A stretch of 33,966 bases of DNA from Pseudomonas donghuensis (GTDB taxonomy: Bacteria; Pseudomonadota; Gammaproteobacteria; Pseudomonadales; Pseudomonadaceae). How positions within the stretch are numbered: the stretch's first letter is position 1; each line of letters begins with the position of its first letter. The notes beneath the pieces are model-generated. The model was not told the DNA's origin. It did no database searches and saw only the letters and a list, made by a program, of their open reading frames with translations. Positions 16,110-24,378 of this stretch are shown here, piece by piece. A program made the translations under genes and the position numbers. The stretch lies in the NCBI RefSeq assembly GCF_000259195.1, contig NZ_JH650762.1:30601-64566 (forward strand), given 5' to 3'.

Positions 16110-17014
16110 TCGTCTACTTCCTCATAAAGCCCCAAGACAATTGTCTGGACGTTAGCGCTGCTACCGATCCCCAATGCCACACCCAATGCATCCTTAATCA
16201 AAGTGGTGGTGGAATGCTTGATCTGTGTCGGTGTATATCGCTTAGGTAGATTGCCTAATCGCTGCTGCAACCTGATCTGCTTAGCAGTTAACGAAGGGTG
16301 TTTTATCGATAGCAATTCTGCCGTCAAACTCTTTCGCTGTTGACGACTCAGTTCTCTGAACAGATCGAACCAACCTCTACCCGTAGCCATCTTACGAACC
16401 TGCAAAAGCCGAAAAATGCTCATAGAAGAAGTTGCCAACCCCATTAACGAAATGGTTTCAAGCGACGACTCAATTAAACGCATGGCGACCATATCGTCTA
16501 GGAAATCATTCAGCTCAGGCTTGGCAGCTTCAATGGTGGTTCTAATCCCCCCAATAACACATAGTCCAATTCCTGCCAAAGCGGCCGCTGTGCTCACAAC
16601 CGAAATCGCCACGCCAACCGGCCCTCCGAAAGCAACAGCAATGGAACCGTTGTACAGCACCCGCCAACCGATGTATGTACTCACGCAGGTTGCGGCAGTA
16701 CCCAATAGCCTCTCGAAAACTTGAGACTCTCGTGGATCGCTGCTGATCTGCTCCAAGTACTGCGCAGGAGCTAAATACCTTTTCACCTCCCGCAGCACCA
16801 CCCGCTTAGTCAACACACTACAAATCGGCCGAAACGCCCGCAACGTCACCACGTTGTAGTCCGCATCGATGTACACCACCCCTGCCCCGACAATCCCGGG
16901 GTCGGCGTCGATCGCTGCGAACAACCTCGGCACATTGACCAGGCTCTCAATCCGCTGGCGCGCAAAGTACTGCGACGGGCTCGCGCCAAGCCCGCTCATC
17001 CTTGAGTCGTTCAT
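16106..17014 (-). CDS. 302-residue protein with hydrophobic core, possible membrane-acting toxin
   Basis: The first gene of the operon, with ATG 17014 preceded by AGGAGA. The N-terminal part (about 20-85) is soluble and includes GVVYIDADYNVVTLRAFRPICSVLTKRVVLREVKRYL. Residues about 105-160 form a Gly/Ala-rich hydrophobic region (IGWRVLYNGSIAVAFGGPVG and VAISVVSTAAALAGIGLCVI). The C-terminal third has basic helices (ELSRQQRKSLTAELLSIKHPSLTAKQIRLQQRLG) and a last Gly-rich segment, ALGVALGIGSSANVQTIVLG. I recall related Pseudomonas proteins annotated as NAD synthetase without visible basis; no synthetase motif is seen here. With two small membrane paralogues behind it, a pore-type effector is a reasonable hypothesis. 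Confidence 0.7.
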   Translation of the reverse strand: MNDSRMSGLGASPSQYFARQRIESLVNVPRLFAAIDADPGIVGAGVVYIDADYNVVTLRAFRPICSVLTKRVVLREVKRYLAPAQYLEQISSDPRESQVFERLLGTAATCVSTYIGWRVLYNGSIAVAFGGPVGVAISVVSTAAALAGIGLCVIGGIRTTIEAAKPELNDFLDDMVAMRLIESSLETISLMGLATSSMSIFRLLQVRKMATGRGWFDLFRELSRQQRKSLTAELLSIKHPSLTAKQIRLQQRLGNLPKRYTPTQIKHSTTTLIKDALGVALGIGSSANVQTIVLGLYEEVDE

Positions 17015-17033
17015 GGGGTCTCCTGAAACGTGA

Positions 17034-17066
17034 AAGCGCCCGCAAACCCGAAGGTTGCAGGCGCTT
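17034..17066 (-). terminator. Terminator-like hairpin in the leader of the 302-residue gene
   Basis: On the minus strand AAGCGCC-T-GCAA pairs with TTGC-G-GGCGCTT around a CCTTCGGG loop, ending in a short T run. It lies 135 nt after the PLD gene stop but ends only 20 nt before the ATG at 17014. No promoter fits between, so it must lie in that gene's transcript. A 15-nt perfect palindrome, TTTTAGCAGCTAAAA (17078-17092), lies just upstream. Confidence 0.65.
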
Positions 17067-17201
17067 GAGCGGCCTAGTTTTAGCAGCTAAAAATCAACGT
17101 TTCAGAAGCGTATTTTTGCCGGGTATGTCGTCCTACACATTCAAAACAAGAATAAAAACAATGCCTTGTAGGAGGAGACCATTGAGGCTCTTGTAGACGT
17201 A

Positions 17202-18467
17202 TTACCCCGCCGTTGTTTCCACCGGGTCAATCACCCGCAACGCTACGTTTGAGCTCAGTTCGACCAGGCAGAGCAGGTGCGAAGTTCCATCACCGCCGAA
17301 GAACTTGTCCGCTCGATCGCCGGTCAGTTTTTCCTGGAACTTGAACGGTGTCGTGATAATCCGCTTGATATCCTCCTTGAAGCTCTCGGTATTGGCGTTG
17401 ATCCATTCGACTGCCTTGCGTCGCTCGGCAATCGGCGCTTTGGGCGTGTCTGTGCTTCTGAGCAAGACGGCAGGATCGATATCAAGGTCTTCGGTGTTGT
17501 AGCGCATGAACACATGGCACAGCTCCTTACCCTGGTGGTCAGCAACCGCCACACGCAAGTTGTACCCGCCCCTCCTCGCCTTGCACGCCTGCTCGGTTGC
17601 ATCAACGCCAACCTCCCAGTGCACCTGGCCTCTGATTTCGCCTCGTTCCATATCGATCTGGTTTTCGATGAACGAGTACACCGTTCTGTTCACCCTGACC
17701 CAGCCGAGCTTCCCGGCACCGGATATACACAAGTAGCGGTGCTGAGGCTTGAGCTCGTGGGGGGCCTTGCCGATGGACCAGGTCAACAGCTCTTCGCCTT
17801 TTAACGAATGTTGAAGCTTGGCGTTTTTTTCATCGTAGCGAGAAACGATGGTGCACTTTCTGGGATTGGACTGCGGCCGCTTGGCCAACTCCGAGCGAAC
17901 CTCGGCATCGATTGCCCGCTCGCCGCGCTGCGCACTTGCGCGCGATTTCTCGGCAGCGATCAAGTCGCGATCCAGTTCTTCGGCCTGCTTGCGCAGCGCA
18001 TCGTATTTGCCAACCAGCGCCTGCGCAGCATTGTTAACCGACTCCAGAAAGCCCGGCGTCAACAAAGTTGCCTTACGCTCCATCTTCGCCACCAGCGCCT
18101 CAACGCCCTTGCTGACCCCGCGAACGCGAACGTTGGTTTCAAAATTCGCACTCGCACCCCGCTCGGTAAAATTCTGGCTGCCCAAGGTCACAAAGCGGTC
18201 CTTGGCGACGACCATCTTCGCGTGAAGATTGGGCAGGTAGTAAACCGGGATCTTTTTCTTCAGGAGGGCTTTGATGGCACTGTAACTGGAGGCACCCGAC
18301 GCAAGCACCTGCACATTGACCAGCGTATAGACCTTGGCACTTTTACCCAGTTGGGCAATCTCCAGCGCTGCCGAACCGGTCAGATAGGGCGAGAAAATCT
18401 TCAGATCTACCTTGTCGTTTTGCAGCTGCGTTTTTATCAGCGGCACGATATTGCTAGTGAACTTCAA
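17202..18467 (-). CDS. Phospholipase D-like (HKD) nuclease family protein
   Basis: A protein of 421 residues with a single HKD motif, LHAKMVVAKDRFVTLGSQNFTERG (about residues 81-104), in the form H-x-K-x4-D...G-S-x-N; one motif per chain implies a Nuc-like dimer. The N-terminus (FTSNIVPLIKTQLQNDKVDLKIFSPYLTGSAALEI) matches the first strand of PLD nucleases. Residues about 150-190 are a charged coiled coil (YDALRKQAEELDRDLIAAEK), and the C-terminal 230 residues are unassigned. The start is TTG with AAGGATG eight bases upstream; no in-frame ATG lies nearby. It is divergent, over 112 bp, from the 446-residue gene and the helicase gene, with which it probably works. Confidence 0.8.
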   Translation of the reverse strand: MKFTSNIVPLIKTQLQNDKVDLKIFSPYLTGSAALEIAQLGKSAKVYTLVNVQVLASGASSYSAIKALLKKKIPVYYLPNLHAKMVVAKDRFVTLGSQNFTERGASANFETNVRVRGVSKGVEALVAKMERKATLLTPGFLESVNNAAQALVGKYDALRKQAEELDRDLIAAEKSRASAQRGERAIDAEVRSELAKRPQSNPRKCTIVSRYDEKNAKLQHSLKGEELLTWSIGKAPHELKPQHRYLCISGAGKLGWVRVNRTVYSFIENQIDMERGEIRGQVHWEVGVDATEQACKARRGGYNLRVAVADHQGKELCHVFMRYNTEDLDIDPAVLLRSTDTPKAPIAERRKAVEWINANTESFKEDIKRIITTPFKFQEKLTGDRADKFFGGDGTSHLLCLVELSSNVALRVIDPVETTAG

Positions 18468-18579
18468 TCGTCGGCATCCTTGTTCGAACCTTTGCCGATA
18501 ATACTACATTGCCACTACTGGACGATTAGCCCAAAATCCCGCCCCCAGAACGCCCAAGCTGCCCTACAAGGAAACCGCC

Positions 18580-19920
18580 ATGGCCCAGCCCCTGCTCGAT
18601 GCCTTCATTGCATGGATGAGCGCCAACCTGGACAACGCCACCTTCACTCATCAGTACCAGAACCGCATGAGTGACAAGCCCTGGCACTGCAGCAGCCTGT
18701 TCAATGCGTATGAAAAATACCACTGGCCGCACCCGGCAATAGAGCACCTGGACGTCGACAAGGGCAGCAACATCACCAGCAACACCCGCGCGCTGGCGGC
18801 GCTCCAGCAGCAACTGCAACGCGCCCTCGCGCCCGCGCCCGAAGACCAGGCCGCCAGCCGCGCAGCCATCGATGTGATGATCTGGGGTGGCGTACAGAAC
18901 GGTAACGTCAGCTGGCTGACCAACAACTGCGACGGCCTGGCCAACCTACTGATCAGCACCCGCGACGCGATCGACAGCGGTGAATTGAACCACTCGGTAC
19001 TGGTTGACCCCGAGCTGCGCTTCAATGCCGGCATGACCAAGGTCTACTCGCTGATCTGCAAGCAACTGGTGATCTACGACAGCCGCGTTGCAGCCGCGCT
19101 GGGTTGGGCAGTGGTGAAGTTCTGCCAGCAGGCGAACCCCAAACTTACCCAGGTACCGCCTGAGCTGGCCTTCCCCTGGGCGTCGGCCAGGCCGACCAAG
19201 GGCATATCCAAGCAGCGTGATCCGTCCCAAGACAACTTGCGGTTCCCATCGCTGCAGCCCGGTACGGTGCATGCGCAGTGGAACATTCAGGCCAGCCGGA
19301 TACTGGCCGCCGTACTCGCCCACGCCAATGCCAAGGACAGCGGCTTCAACAAGCACGACGATTCGGGTGGCAGCCCGTTGCGGCGTTTGGAAGCGGCATT
19401 GTTCATGATTGGCTATGACCTGGGCGGCGGCGCTGCGACCGCTATGGAGACAGAGGTCAGCCAAAACGCGATGCCCGCGCCAACAGCGGGATGGGTCGAA
19501 TGCTGGACGCCCAGCCATCGCAAGCCTTTTCACTACCGCGTGACCGGTCAGGGCTTCGAGACCCACGGCAAGAGCATCACCCGCTACCCGCTGCAGGTGG
19601 TCAACGATACTCTCAACTACCTGTGGCGGCAGTTCGGGCGCGTAAAGTTCCCCCTGGCCAACAGTGCCGACGGTGTGCCGGCCGGCACCAGCGAAGAAGG
19701 CATCGGTACCGCTTACTACCATGCAATCAACCGGCAACAGCGGGTGCCGGAGTCGAGCCGCCTGGCTGCCATCCTTGAGGACCTCGGGGTGATTCAGCTA
19801 GTGAGCCGTGGGAAAAAGCACTGGGTGCTGAACCCGCAGTTGCTGGACGCCACCGTTAAAGGCACCCTGGATATCGAGCCGCTGTTGCTGCGCTTGCTCG
19901 AAGACCAAGCGCAGGACTGA
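18580..19920 (+). CDS. 446-residue protein of unknown function, first gene of helicase operon
   Basis: It starts at ATG 18580 with a strong AAGGAAA site. No known motif is recognised. The N-terminal region is helical (PLLDAFIAWMSANLDNATFTHQYQNRM), the middle holds MIWGGVQNGNVSWLTNN and VYSLICKQLVIYDSRVAAALGWAVVKFCQQ, and the C-terminus (SSRLAAILEDLGVIQLVSRGKKHWVLNPQLLD) looks like a small winged-helix end. The Ile/Tyr-rich central helices with YDSRVAAAL recall a substrate- or partner-binding repeat fold. It precedes the SF1 helicase gene on the same strand by 104 bp, opposite the PLD gene, and is probably an adaptor or recognition component. Confidence 0.7.
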   Translation: MAQPLLDAFIAWMSANLDNATFTHQYQNRMSDKPWHCSSLFNAYEKYHWPHPAIEHLDVDKGSNITSNTRALAALQQQLQRALAPAPEDQAASRAAIDVMIWGGVQNGNVSWLTNNCDGLANLLISTRDAIDSGELNHSVLVDPELRFNAGMTKVYSLICKQLVIYDSRVAAALGWAVVKFCQQANPKLTQVPPELAFPWASARPTKGISKQRDPSQDNLRFPSLQPGTVHAQWNIQASRILAAVLAHANAKDSGFNKHDDSGGSPLRRLEAALFMIGYDLGGGAATAMETEVSQNAMPAPTAGWVECWTPSHRKPFHYRVTGQGFETHGKSITRYPLQVVNDTLNYLWRQFGRVKFPLANSADGVPAGTSEEGIGTAYYHAINRQQRVPESSRLAAILEDLGVIQLVSRGKKHWVLNPQLLDATVKGTLDIEPLLLRLLEDQAQD

Positions 19921-20024
19921 CCTCACGATATGCAACGGTGACCGGCCCCACATGGCCGGTGACCCCGCTGCCCATGCTATTGGCAGCCAGGACAATCGAG
20001 CAGCTATTGCTCTCAAGGACGTTG

Positions 20025-23000
20025 ATGAACCAGCAAAGCATTGTGCGGTACTGGCATGCGGTTGAACTGCTGCAACCGCAATCGGTCCCGAAGCTGAAAA
20101 AGCGCGACGACGACTATCAGCCTTATTACCACGACATCCCCGCCACGGCCCGGGTACTGCCCTGGATGCCGGCCAGTGTATTGAGCACGCAGACGCTGCC
20201 GAAAAAACGCGTCTGGAGCCACACCCTCTATGCTCACCTATACGACAACCTCGATGTCGCCAAGCAATTGGAAGCGCTCTACGGTGCCGACCAGGGTTAC
20301 AAGGAGCCGCAGCGCCGCGAATCGGCTCTGTTTGCGCTGAAGTTCAGTGCCGACGGGGTAATGATTGCCGACAGCCTGGTGCTCTCCAGCGAGGCCTGGT
20401 TCGTGGGGTGCGCCATCGCCGGTGAAGACTGGACCCGTGGTTTCGACGACGCCCAGGACCGCGCCCGTGAACAGGCCAATATGCTGTTGGGTGGCGTGGT
20501 AACGGCCGACAGCCTTGAGCGGATGACTGACTATGTACGCCAGAGTCTCGGCCTCGATGGCTTTTTCGGCGACCTGAACCAACGACGCCACCGGTTTCGC
20601 TCGGCCCCCATCGACCCGAAGAAACCCGAGCAGGAGGACGATCCGCTCAACAGTTTCCTGCTGGGCGACCTGGCCGATGTGGCCGAGGCAGTAGCCCGGG
20701 GCACGATCAGCCAACCGTTGGCGCACTACCTTCAGCAACATGACGCCGGTAACCGCCTGCACCTGGATACTCCACAAGCCTCCCTGGCGCTGATTGATCG
20801 CCTGTCCCCTTCCCGCTACGCCCCCGGCTGCTGGCCCGCGGAACGGCACCTGGGTCTGGTGCACTCGCAACAGGTGGCGGTCAACAGCATCTTGCAGACA
20901 CTGTCTGACGCCTCCGGTGTACTGGGCGTCAATGGCCCGCCTGGCACCGGCAAAACTACCCTGCTGCGCGACCTGATTGCCGCCGTGGTGACTCAGCGCG
21001 CCGATGTACTGGCGTCGTTCAACCGGGCCTCTGATGCCTTCGTCAAGGACGGTCGCGAAACGGCCAATGACAGTGGCCGCGAGCGTGCAGCCTACCGGCT
21101 GGTGCCTGAGTTGTTCGGCTTCGAAATGGTGGTGGCCTCCTCCAACAACGGTGCAGTCGAGAATGTCACCTTGGAGCTGCCGCAACGCGACAAGATCGAC
21201 CCCTCGTGGCTGCCCGAAGCGGAGTACTTCAGTCACCTCGGTGAGCTCACCAGTGGCAAGCCGGCATGGGGCATGATTTCTGCCGCGCTGGGCAGCAAAG
21301 CCAAACGCACCCAGTTCGTCAAACGCTTCTTTTATGGTGAGCAGCCGGCCAAACCGACAAAGCCCATGGCAGACGCCGCAGCCCAGGTTGACCTTGAGGA
21401 GCTCGATGCCCTGGCCCAGGACGAAGACCTTGACAACACTGAGCACGAACAGGCCAACGAAGCGCCTGTGGCCGATGCTGCAGAGCCGGCGCAAGTGCCA
21501 AAGGGCTTCCTTGGCTGGTTGATGAGCGCCGCAGTATCGCCCGAGGAACGCCCAAGCACCTGGCAGGCCGCCGTGCAGCAGTACAACGAAGCCAAGCGCA
21601 ACGAGCAAGCGCTGCGAGCCCGCGCCTGCGCGATCATCGACCTGATCAAGGCAGTGATCAGCGCCAAAACCCGAATCGCCGAGAAGGAACAGCAACGTCT
21701 GGACCACTTGGCCAAACGCCAAGGCCTGGAAAGCGAACAAAGTGCCCAGGAAACCAAGACCCTGACGCCTGCACGGAGCACACTCGAAACCCAGCTCCAG
21801 GCCCTGCAAGCCCACCTGAAAACCAAGCCCGGCTTCTGGGCCAACCTGTGCAGTTGCTGGGCGTCCCACCGCGCCTGGTCGGCACAGCAGCGCTTGCTCG
21901 ACGCCAGCCATGCCCTGGCCAAGGACGCGTTTGACACTGCCCAGCGTCAGGTGCAGCGCCTGGTTGCACAGGTGATGGAAGTGAACAAGCAACTGGCCAG
22001 CGACGAGCAAGCGCTTGCTGCCCTCTACCAGCACGCCACCTTGCAGATTGACAACGCCCGACGCCTCGCCGAGGAAGGCCAGGCCGCGCACCTGTTGGCC
22101 TGGCTGGACACCGGCGAGATCGGCCGCGGTGACGCCATCGAGCTGCTTGAGCCCTGGGTCCTTGAAAACTGGCGCCAAGCCCGCGCCAAGGTGTTCATCG
22201 AAGCCCTGAGCCTGCACCGCACCTTCTTCCAGATCGAAGCCAAACGCCTGACCGCCAACCTGTACTTCATCACCAGCGTACTCACCGGCGGGCGCTACCA
22301 GGGCGTGTCGCGCGAGCTCGTGCGTTCAGCCTGGGCTTCGTTGTTCATGGCCGTCCCGGTGCTCAGCAGCACCTTCGCATCCTTTGCCCGCTCGTTCGGC
22401 AGTCTCGGTTGCGGCGAGATCGGCTGGTTGCTGGTCGACGAAGCCGGCCAGGCCACTCCGCAAGCCGCCGTCGGCGCCTTGTGGCGCGCACGCCGGGCCG
22501 TGCTGGTGGGCGATCCGCTGCAGCTCAAACCGATTGTCACCGTCTCCGACGCGGTGCTGGAACACATGCGCTGTCGCTACCAGGTCGATGCCCATTGGCT
22601 GCCCAACCGCCAGTCCGCACAAACCTTGGCAGACCAAGCCACCCACTGGGGCAAAATGGCCGGCCCGCGTGGCCAGAAGTGCTGGGTGGGTTTGCCGCTG
22701 GTGGTGCATCGTCGCTGTGACCGGCCGATGTTCACCCTGGCCAACCGCATCGCCTACGACAACGCCATGGTCTACGGCACCCTCGCCCCCTCGGCAGAAA
22801 AAGAGACCCGCGCCAGCCTGTTGACCGGCTGGATTCAGGCCAGCGGCCCCTCCTCCGGCAACTGGGTACGCAACGAAGGCATCGCCCTCAAACAGCTGTT
22901 GGCCAGCCTCAAGGCCGATGGTGTACCTGAAGACAGCATCGCCGTGATCACCCCCTTCCAGGATGTGCGCCAACGGCTGAGCAGCTTTTTGCCACGCAAA

Positions 23001-23273
23001 ATCGTCTTCGGCACCATCCACACCATGCAAGGCAAGGAAGCCGCGGTGATCATCCTGGTGCTGGGCGGCAACACCGAAAGCCCTGGCGCCCGCGACTGGG
23101 CCGTGTCCGAGCCGAACCTGTTGAATGTCGCCGCTACCCGCGCCAAGCGGCGCCTATATGTGATTGGTGATCGCAACGACTGGCAAGGCCGCTCGTTGTT
23201 CTGCGATGTGATGCAGCTGTTGCCGACGCAGCAGCAGGTGGTGCTGAGCCCGGCGGGCAATACGACTGTTTGA
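20025..23273 (+). CDS. Large SF1 (DNA2/NAM7-like) helicase with internal coiled coil
   Basis: An ATP-dependent nucleic-acid motor of 1082 residues. The ATG at 20025 has AAGGACG upstream, and its start MNQQSIVRYWHAVELL fits the conserved beginning of such proteins; the frame extends back to a GTG at 19938 without support. Motif I is NGPPGTGKTTLLRD (K310). Motif II is LLVDEAGQATPQAAVGAL (D805, E806), followed by VGDPLQLKPIV (motif III). Motifs V and VI are FGTIHTMQGKEAAVI and NVAATRAKRRLYVIGD (R1039). Between motifs I and II lies a long insertion with an acidic stretch and a coiled coil (about 525-670). Related large helicases occur in phage-defence loci. GC is host-like. Confidence 0.85.
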   Translation: MNQQSIVRYWHAVELLQPQSVPKLKKRDDDYQPYYHDIPATARVLPWMPASVLSTQTLPKKRVWSHTLYAHLYDNLDVAKQLEALYGADQGYKEPQRRESALFALKFSADGVMIADSLVLSSEAWFVGCAIAGEDWTRGFDDAQDRAREQANMLLGGVVTADSLERMTDYVRQSLGLDGFFGDLNQRRHRFRSAPIDPKKPEQEDDPLNSFLLGDLADVAEAVARGTISQPLAHYLQQHDAGNRLHLDTPQASLALIDRLSPSRYAPGCWPAERHLGLVHSQQVAVNSILQTLSDASGVLGVNGPPGTGKTTLLRDLIAAVVTQRADVLASFNRASDAFVKDGRETANDSGRERAAYRLVPELFGFEMVVASSNNGAVENVTLELPQRDKIDPSWLPEAEYFSHLGELTSGKPAWGMISAALGSKAKRTQFVKRFFYGEQPAKPTKPMADAAAQVDLEELDALAQDEDLDNTEHEQANEAPVADAAEPAQVPKGFLGWLMSAAVSPEERPSTWQAAVQQYNEAKRNEQALRARACAIIDLIKAVISAKTRIAEKEQQRLDHLAKRQGLESEQSAQETKTLTPARSTLETQLQALQAHLKTKPGFWANLCSCWASHRAWSAQQRLLDASHALAKDAFDTAQRQVQRLVAQVMEVNKQLASDEQALAALYQHATLQIDNARRLAEEGQAAHLLAWLDTGEIGRGDAIELLEPWVLENWRQARAKVFIEALSLHRTFFQIEAKRLTANLYFITSVLTGGRYQGVSRELVRSAWASLFMAVPVLSSTFASFARSFGSLGCGEIGWLLVDEAGQATPQAAVGALWRARRAVLVGDPLQLKPIVTVSDAVLEHMRCRYQVDAHWLPNRQSAQTLADQATHWGKMAGPRGQKCWVGLPLVVHRRCDRPMFTLANRIAYDNAMVYGTLAPSAEKETRASLLTGWIQASGPSSGNWVRNEGIALKQLLASLKADGVPEDSIAVITPFQDVRQRLSSFLPRKIVFGTIHTMQGKEAAVIILVLGGNTESPGARDWAVSEPNLLNVAATRAKRRLYVIGDRNDWQGRSLFCDVMQLLPTQQQVVLSPAGNTTV

Positions 23274-23285
23274 TGAGTGCGGGGG

Positions 23286-23310
23286 CCAGCGTGGTGGAGT
23301 GCCACGCTGG
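23286..23310. terminator. Hairpin between convergent helicase and DUF3077 genes
   Basis: CCAGCGTGG and CCACGCTGG form a 9-10 bp perfect stem around a short loop, 12 bp after the helicase stop and 24 bp beyond the end of the DUF3077 gene. The T run is weak, so it may act as a barrier in both directions. Confidence 0.65.
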
Positions 23311-23334
23311 AGCGTTTCAGCGTTGAGCCACTGA

Positions 23335-23622
23335 CTACTGCTCAGCGCCCATTCCATGCGCCACATCCTCCACCAGCGCCTTGGCCATACCACTGAGGTA
23401 ATGCGCTGCCCAAACCAATGTAGCGTCATGCTCGATCCCGGCTTGCAAGGTCAGCCGATGCACGCAGCCCATCAGCACGGCCGACTGCTCCAGAGCGAAC
23501 GCCGCACTGTGGCCGGGTTCGACGCGGAACAGGCGTTGGGTGGAGTGTCCGCTTTCGCCGTTACCGAAGGAAGCGATGCCGGCTGTCTTAGAGGTGGTAG
23601 CTGGATTCAAATCCTCATCCAT
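23335..23622 (-). CDS. DUF3077 family protein
   Basis: A protein of 95 residues typical of the small DUF3077 proteins common in Pseudomonas; function unknown. Family features are LFRVEPGHSAAFALEQSAVLMGCVHRLT and WAAHYLSGMAKALVEDVAHGM, two amphipathic helices likely to pair. The start at 23622 has AGGGAG upstream. It follows the 75-residue gene on the same strand, with a strong hairpin in the 81-bp gap. A decayed copy of the same gene lies at 26844-27085, which shows that this small family has been duplicated within the region. Confidence 0.75.
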   Translation of the reverse strand: MDEDLNPATTSKTAGIASFGNGESGHSTQRLFRVEPGHSAAFALEQSAVLMGCVHRLTLQAGIEHDATLVWAAHYLSGMAKALVEDVAHGMGAEQ

Positions 23623-23650
23623 TGATAGGTCTCCCTGCTGAAATCGCTAG

Positions 23651-23687
23651 CCCGCGTTGCTGAGCGGTTTCGTCAGCAACGTGGGCG
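23651..23687 (-). terminator. Intercistronic hairpin
   Basis: GCCCGCGTTGCTGA and TCAGCAACGTGGGC form a 14-bp stem with one G-T pair around a 9-nt loop. It lies between the 75-residue gene and the DUF3077 gene. Without a T run it may set the ratio of the two messages rather than stop transcription fully. Confidence 0.6.
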
Positions 23688-23703
23688 TCTGCTCATTGGC
23701 AAC

Positions 23704-23931
23704 TCAGTGGCGTGACTGAACCTTGCTCAAGGCCACTTCGACCAGAGCGCGGGCGTGTTCGATTTCGTGCATGGTCGCCAAGGTGAGGACTTGGCCGGGA
23801 GGTCTGGGATGGAGTAGGACGGTTTGCTGGGCGATGGTCAGGGCGCAGACCAGGTATTCGGAGGTCTGGACCAGGAGGTCTTCGAGGGAATGGTTGGGGT
23901 GATGAGGTGGGTCGGGGACGATTTTTAGCAT
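23704..23931 (-). CDS. Small DUF6124/DUF3077-like protein
   Basis: A protein of 75 residues, MLKIVPDPP..., followed by SLEDLLVQTSEYLVCALTIAQQTVLL and LATMHEIEHARALVEVALSKVQ, two helices like those in the Pseudomonas DUF6124-type proteins; function unknown. The ATG at 23931 has GGAGC nine bases upstream, and that site is paired with an upstream GCTCC in the leader. It is the first gene of a two-gene operon with the DUF3077 gene. A fragment of a related gene (GQVLTLSTM) remains at about 28100-28136. Confidence 0.65.
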   Translation of the reverse strand: MLKIVPDPPHHPNHSLEDLLVQTSEYLVCALTIAQQTVLLHPRPPGQVLTLATMHEIEHARALVEVALSKVQSRH

Positions 23932-23939
23932 CAGGTATT

Positions 23940-24063
23940 GCTCCGTTTAGATGGAGCCGCCACACCCAAGCTGTCAAACAAAGAGGTGGCAGCTGTACGC
24001 GGGTTGACAGACCGGTAAACGAAGAAACCCGGCGCACACGAAGGTGCCCCACGCACAGCCGCC
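23940..24063 (-). ncRNA. Structured 5' leader with SD-sequestering hairpin (candidate riboregulator)
   Basis: On the minus strand, GGCGGCTGT (24063-24055) pairs with ACAGCTGCC (23996-23988) to close a multiloop that holds CAC-CTTC-GTG and a GGGTT...AACCC stem. Nearer the gene, GCTCC (23957-23953) pairs with GGAGC (23944-23940), which is the ribosome binding site of the 75-residue gene. A TTGACA-like -35 lies at 24107-24102. I recall similar leaders before such genes in other Pseudomonas genomes; structure read by eye only. Confidence 0.5.
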
Positions 24064-24270
24064 ATTACGCAGGTGCAGAGATGGTTTCATTTGTTGCGGT
24101 CTGTCAAAACCGGTCGTTGAATTGGCAACGACTGGCGGAGACTAGAGCGCTGAAGGAACCACTGCAATGGCTTAACGGCGGCGGGAGTATGATTGGGAAA
24201 TGGACTACAGGGAATCAGGAAATTCTGAAGATTTTGATGCTGCGGATTGCAAATCCGGAGCAAAGTGCAC

Positions 24271-24363
24271 CCTCCTTCCTGCACTGCATTTGGTAACTGT
24301 AAGCAGGATCATTCCTTCATTTTCGTGAGATCTCGCGGTGTGGTTGCTGGCGATATGCCAGAC
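24271..24363. repeat. 93-bp direct repeat, copy 1
   Basis: It matches 28137-28229 without gaps at 82 of 93 positions, sharing CCTCCTTCCTGC at the left and TGGTTGCTGGCGATATGCCA plus GAC at the right. The right end includes the small inverted repeat CTGGC-GATAT-GCCAG. It ends 15 bp before the HNH gene start. Confidence 0.88.
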
Positions 24364-24378
24364 CTGTAAGGACGCGAG

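Noticed and set aside
20238..22217. Open frame of 659 codons on the minus strand
   Set aside because: Antisense shadow of the helicase; no motif and no ribosome binding site.
24235..24270. tRNA-Cys-like anticodon hairpin (CGGAT-TGCAA-ATCCG)
   Set aside because: No D arm, T arm or acceptor stem can be placed around it, so it is not a tRNA gene; a degraded tRNA end at an insertion site is possible but unsupported.
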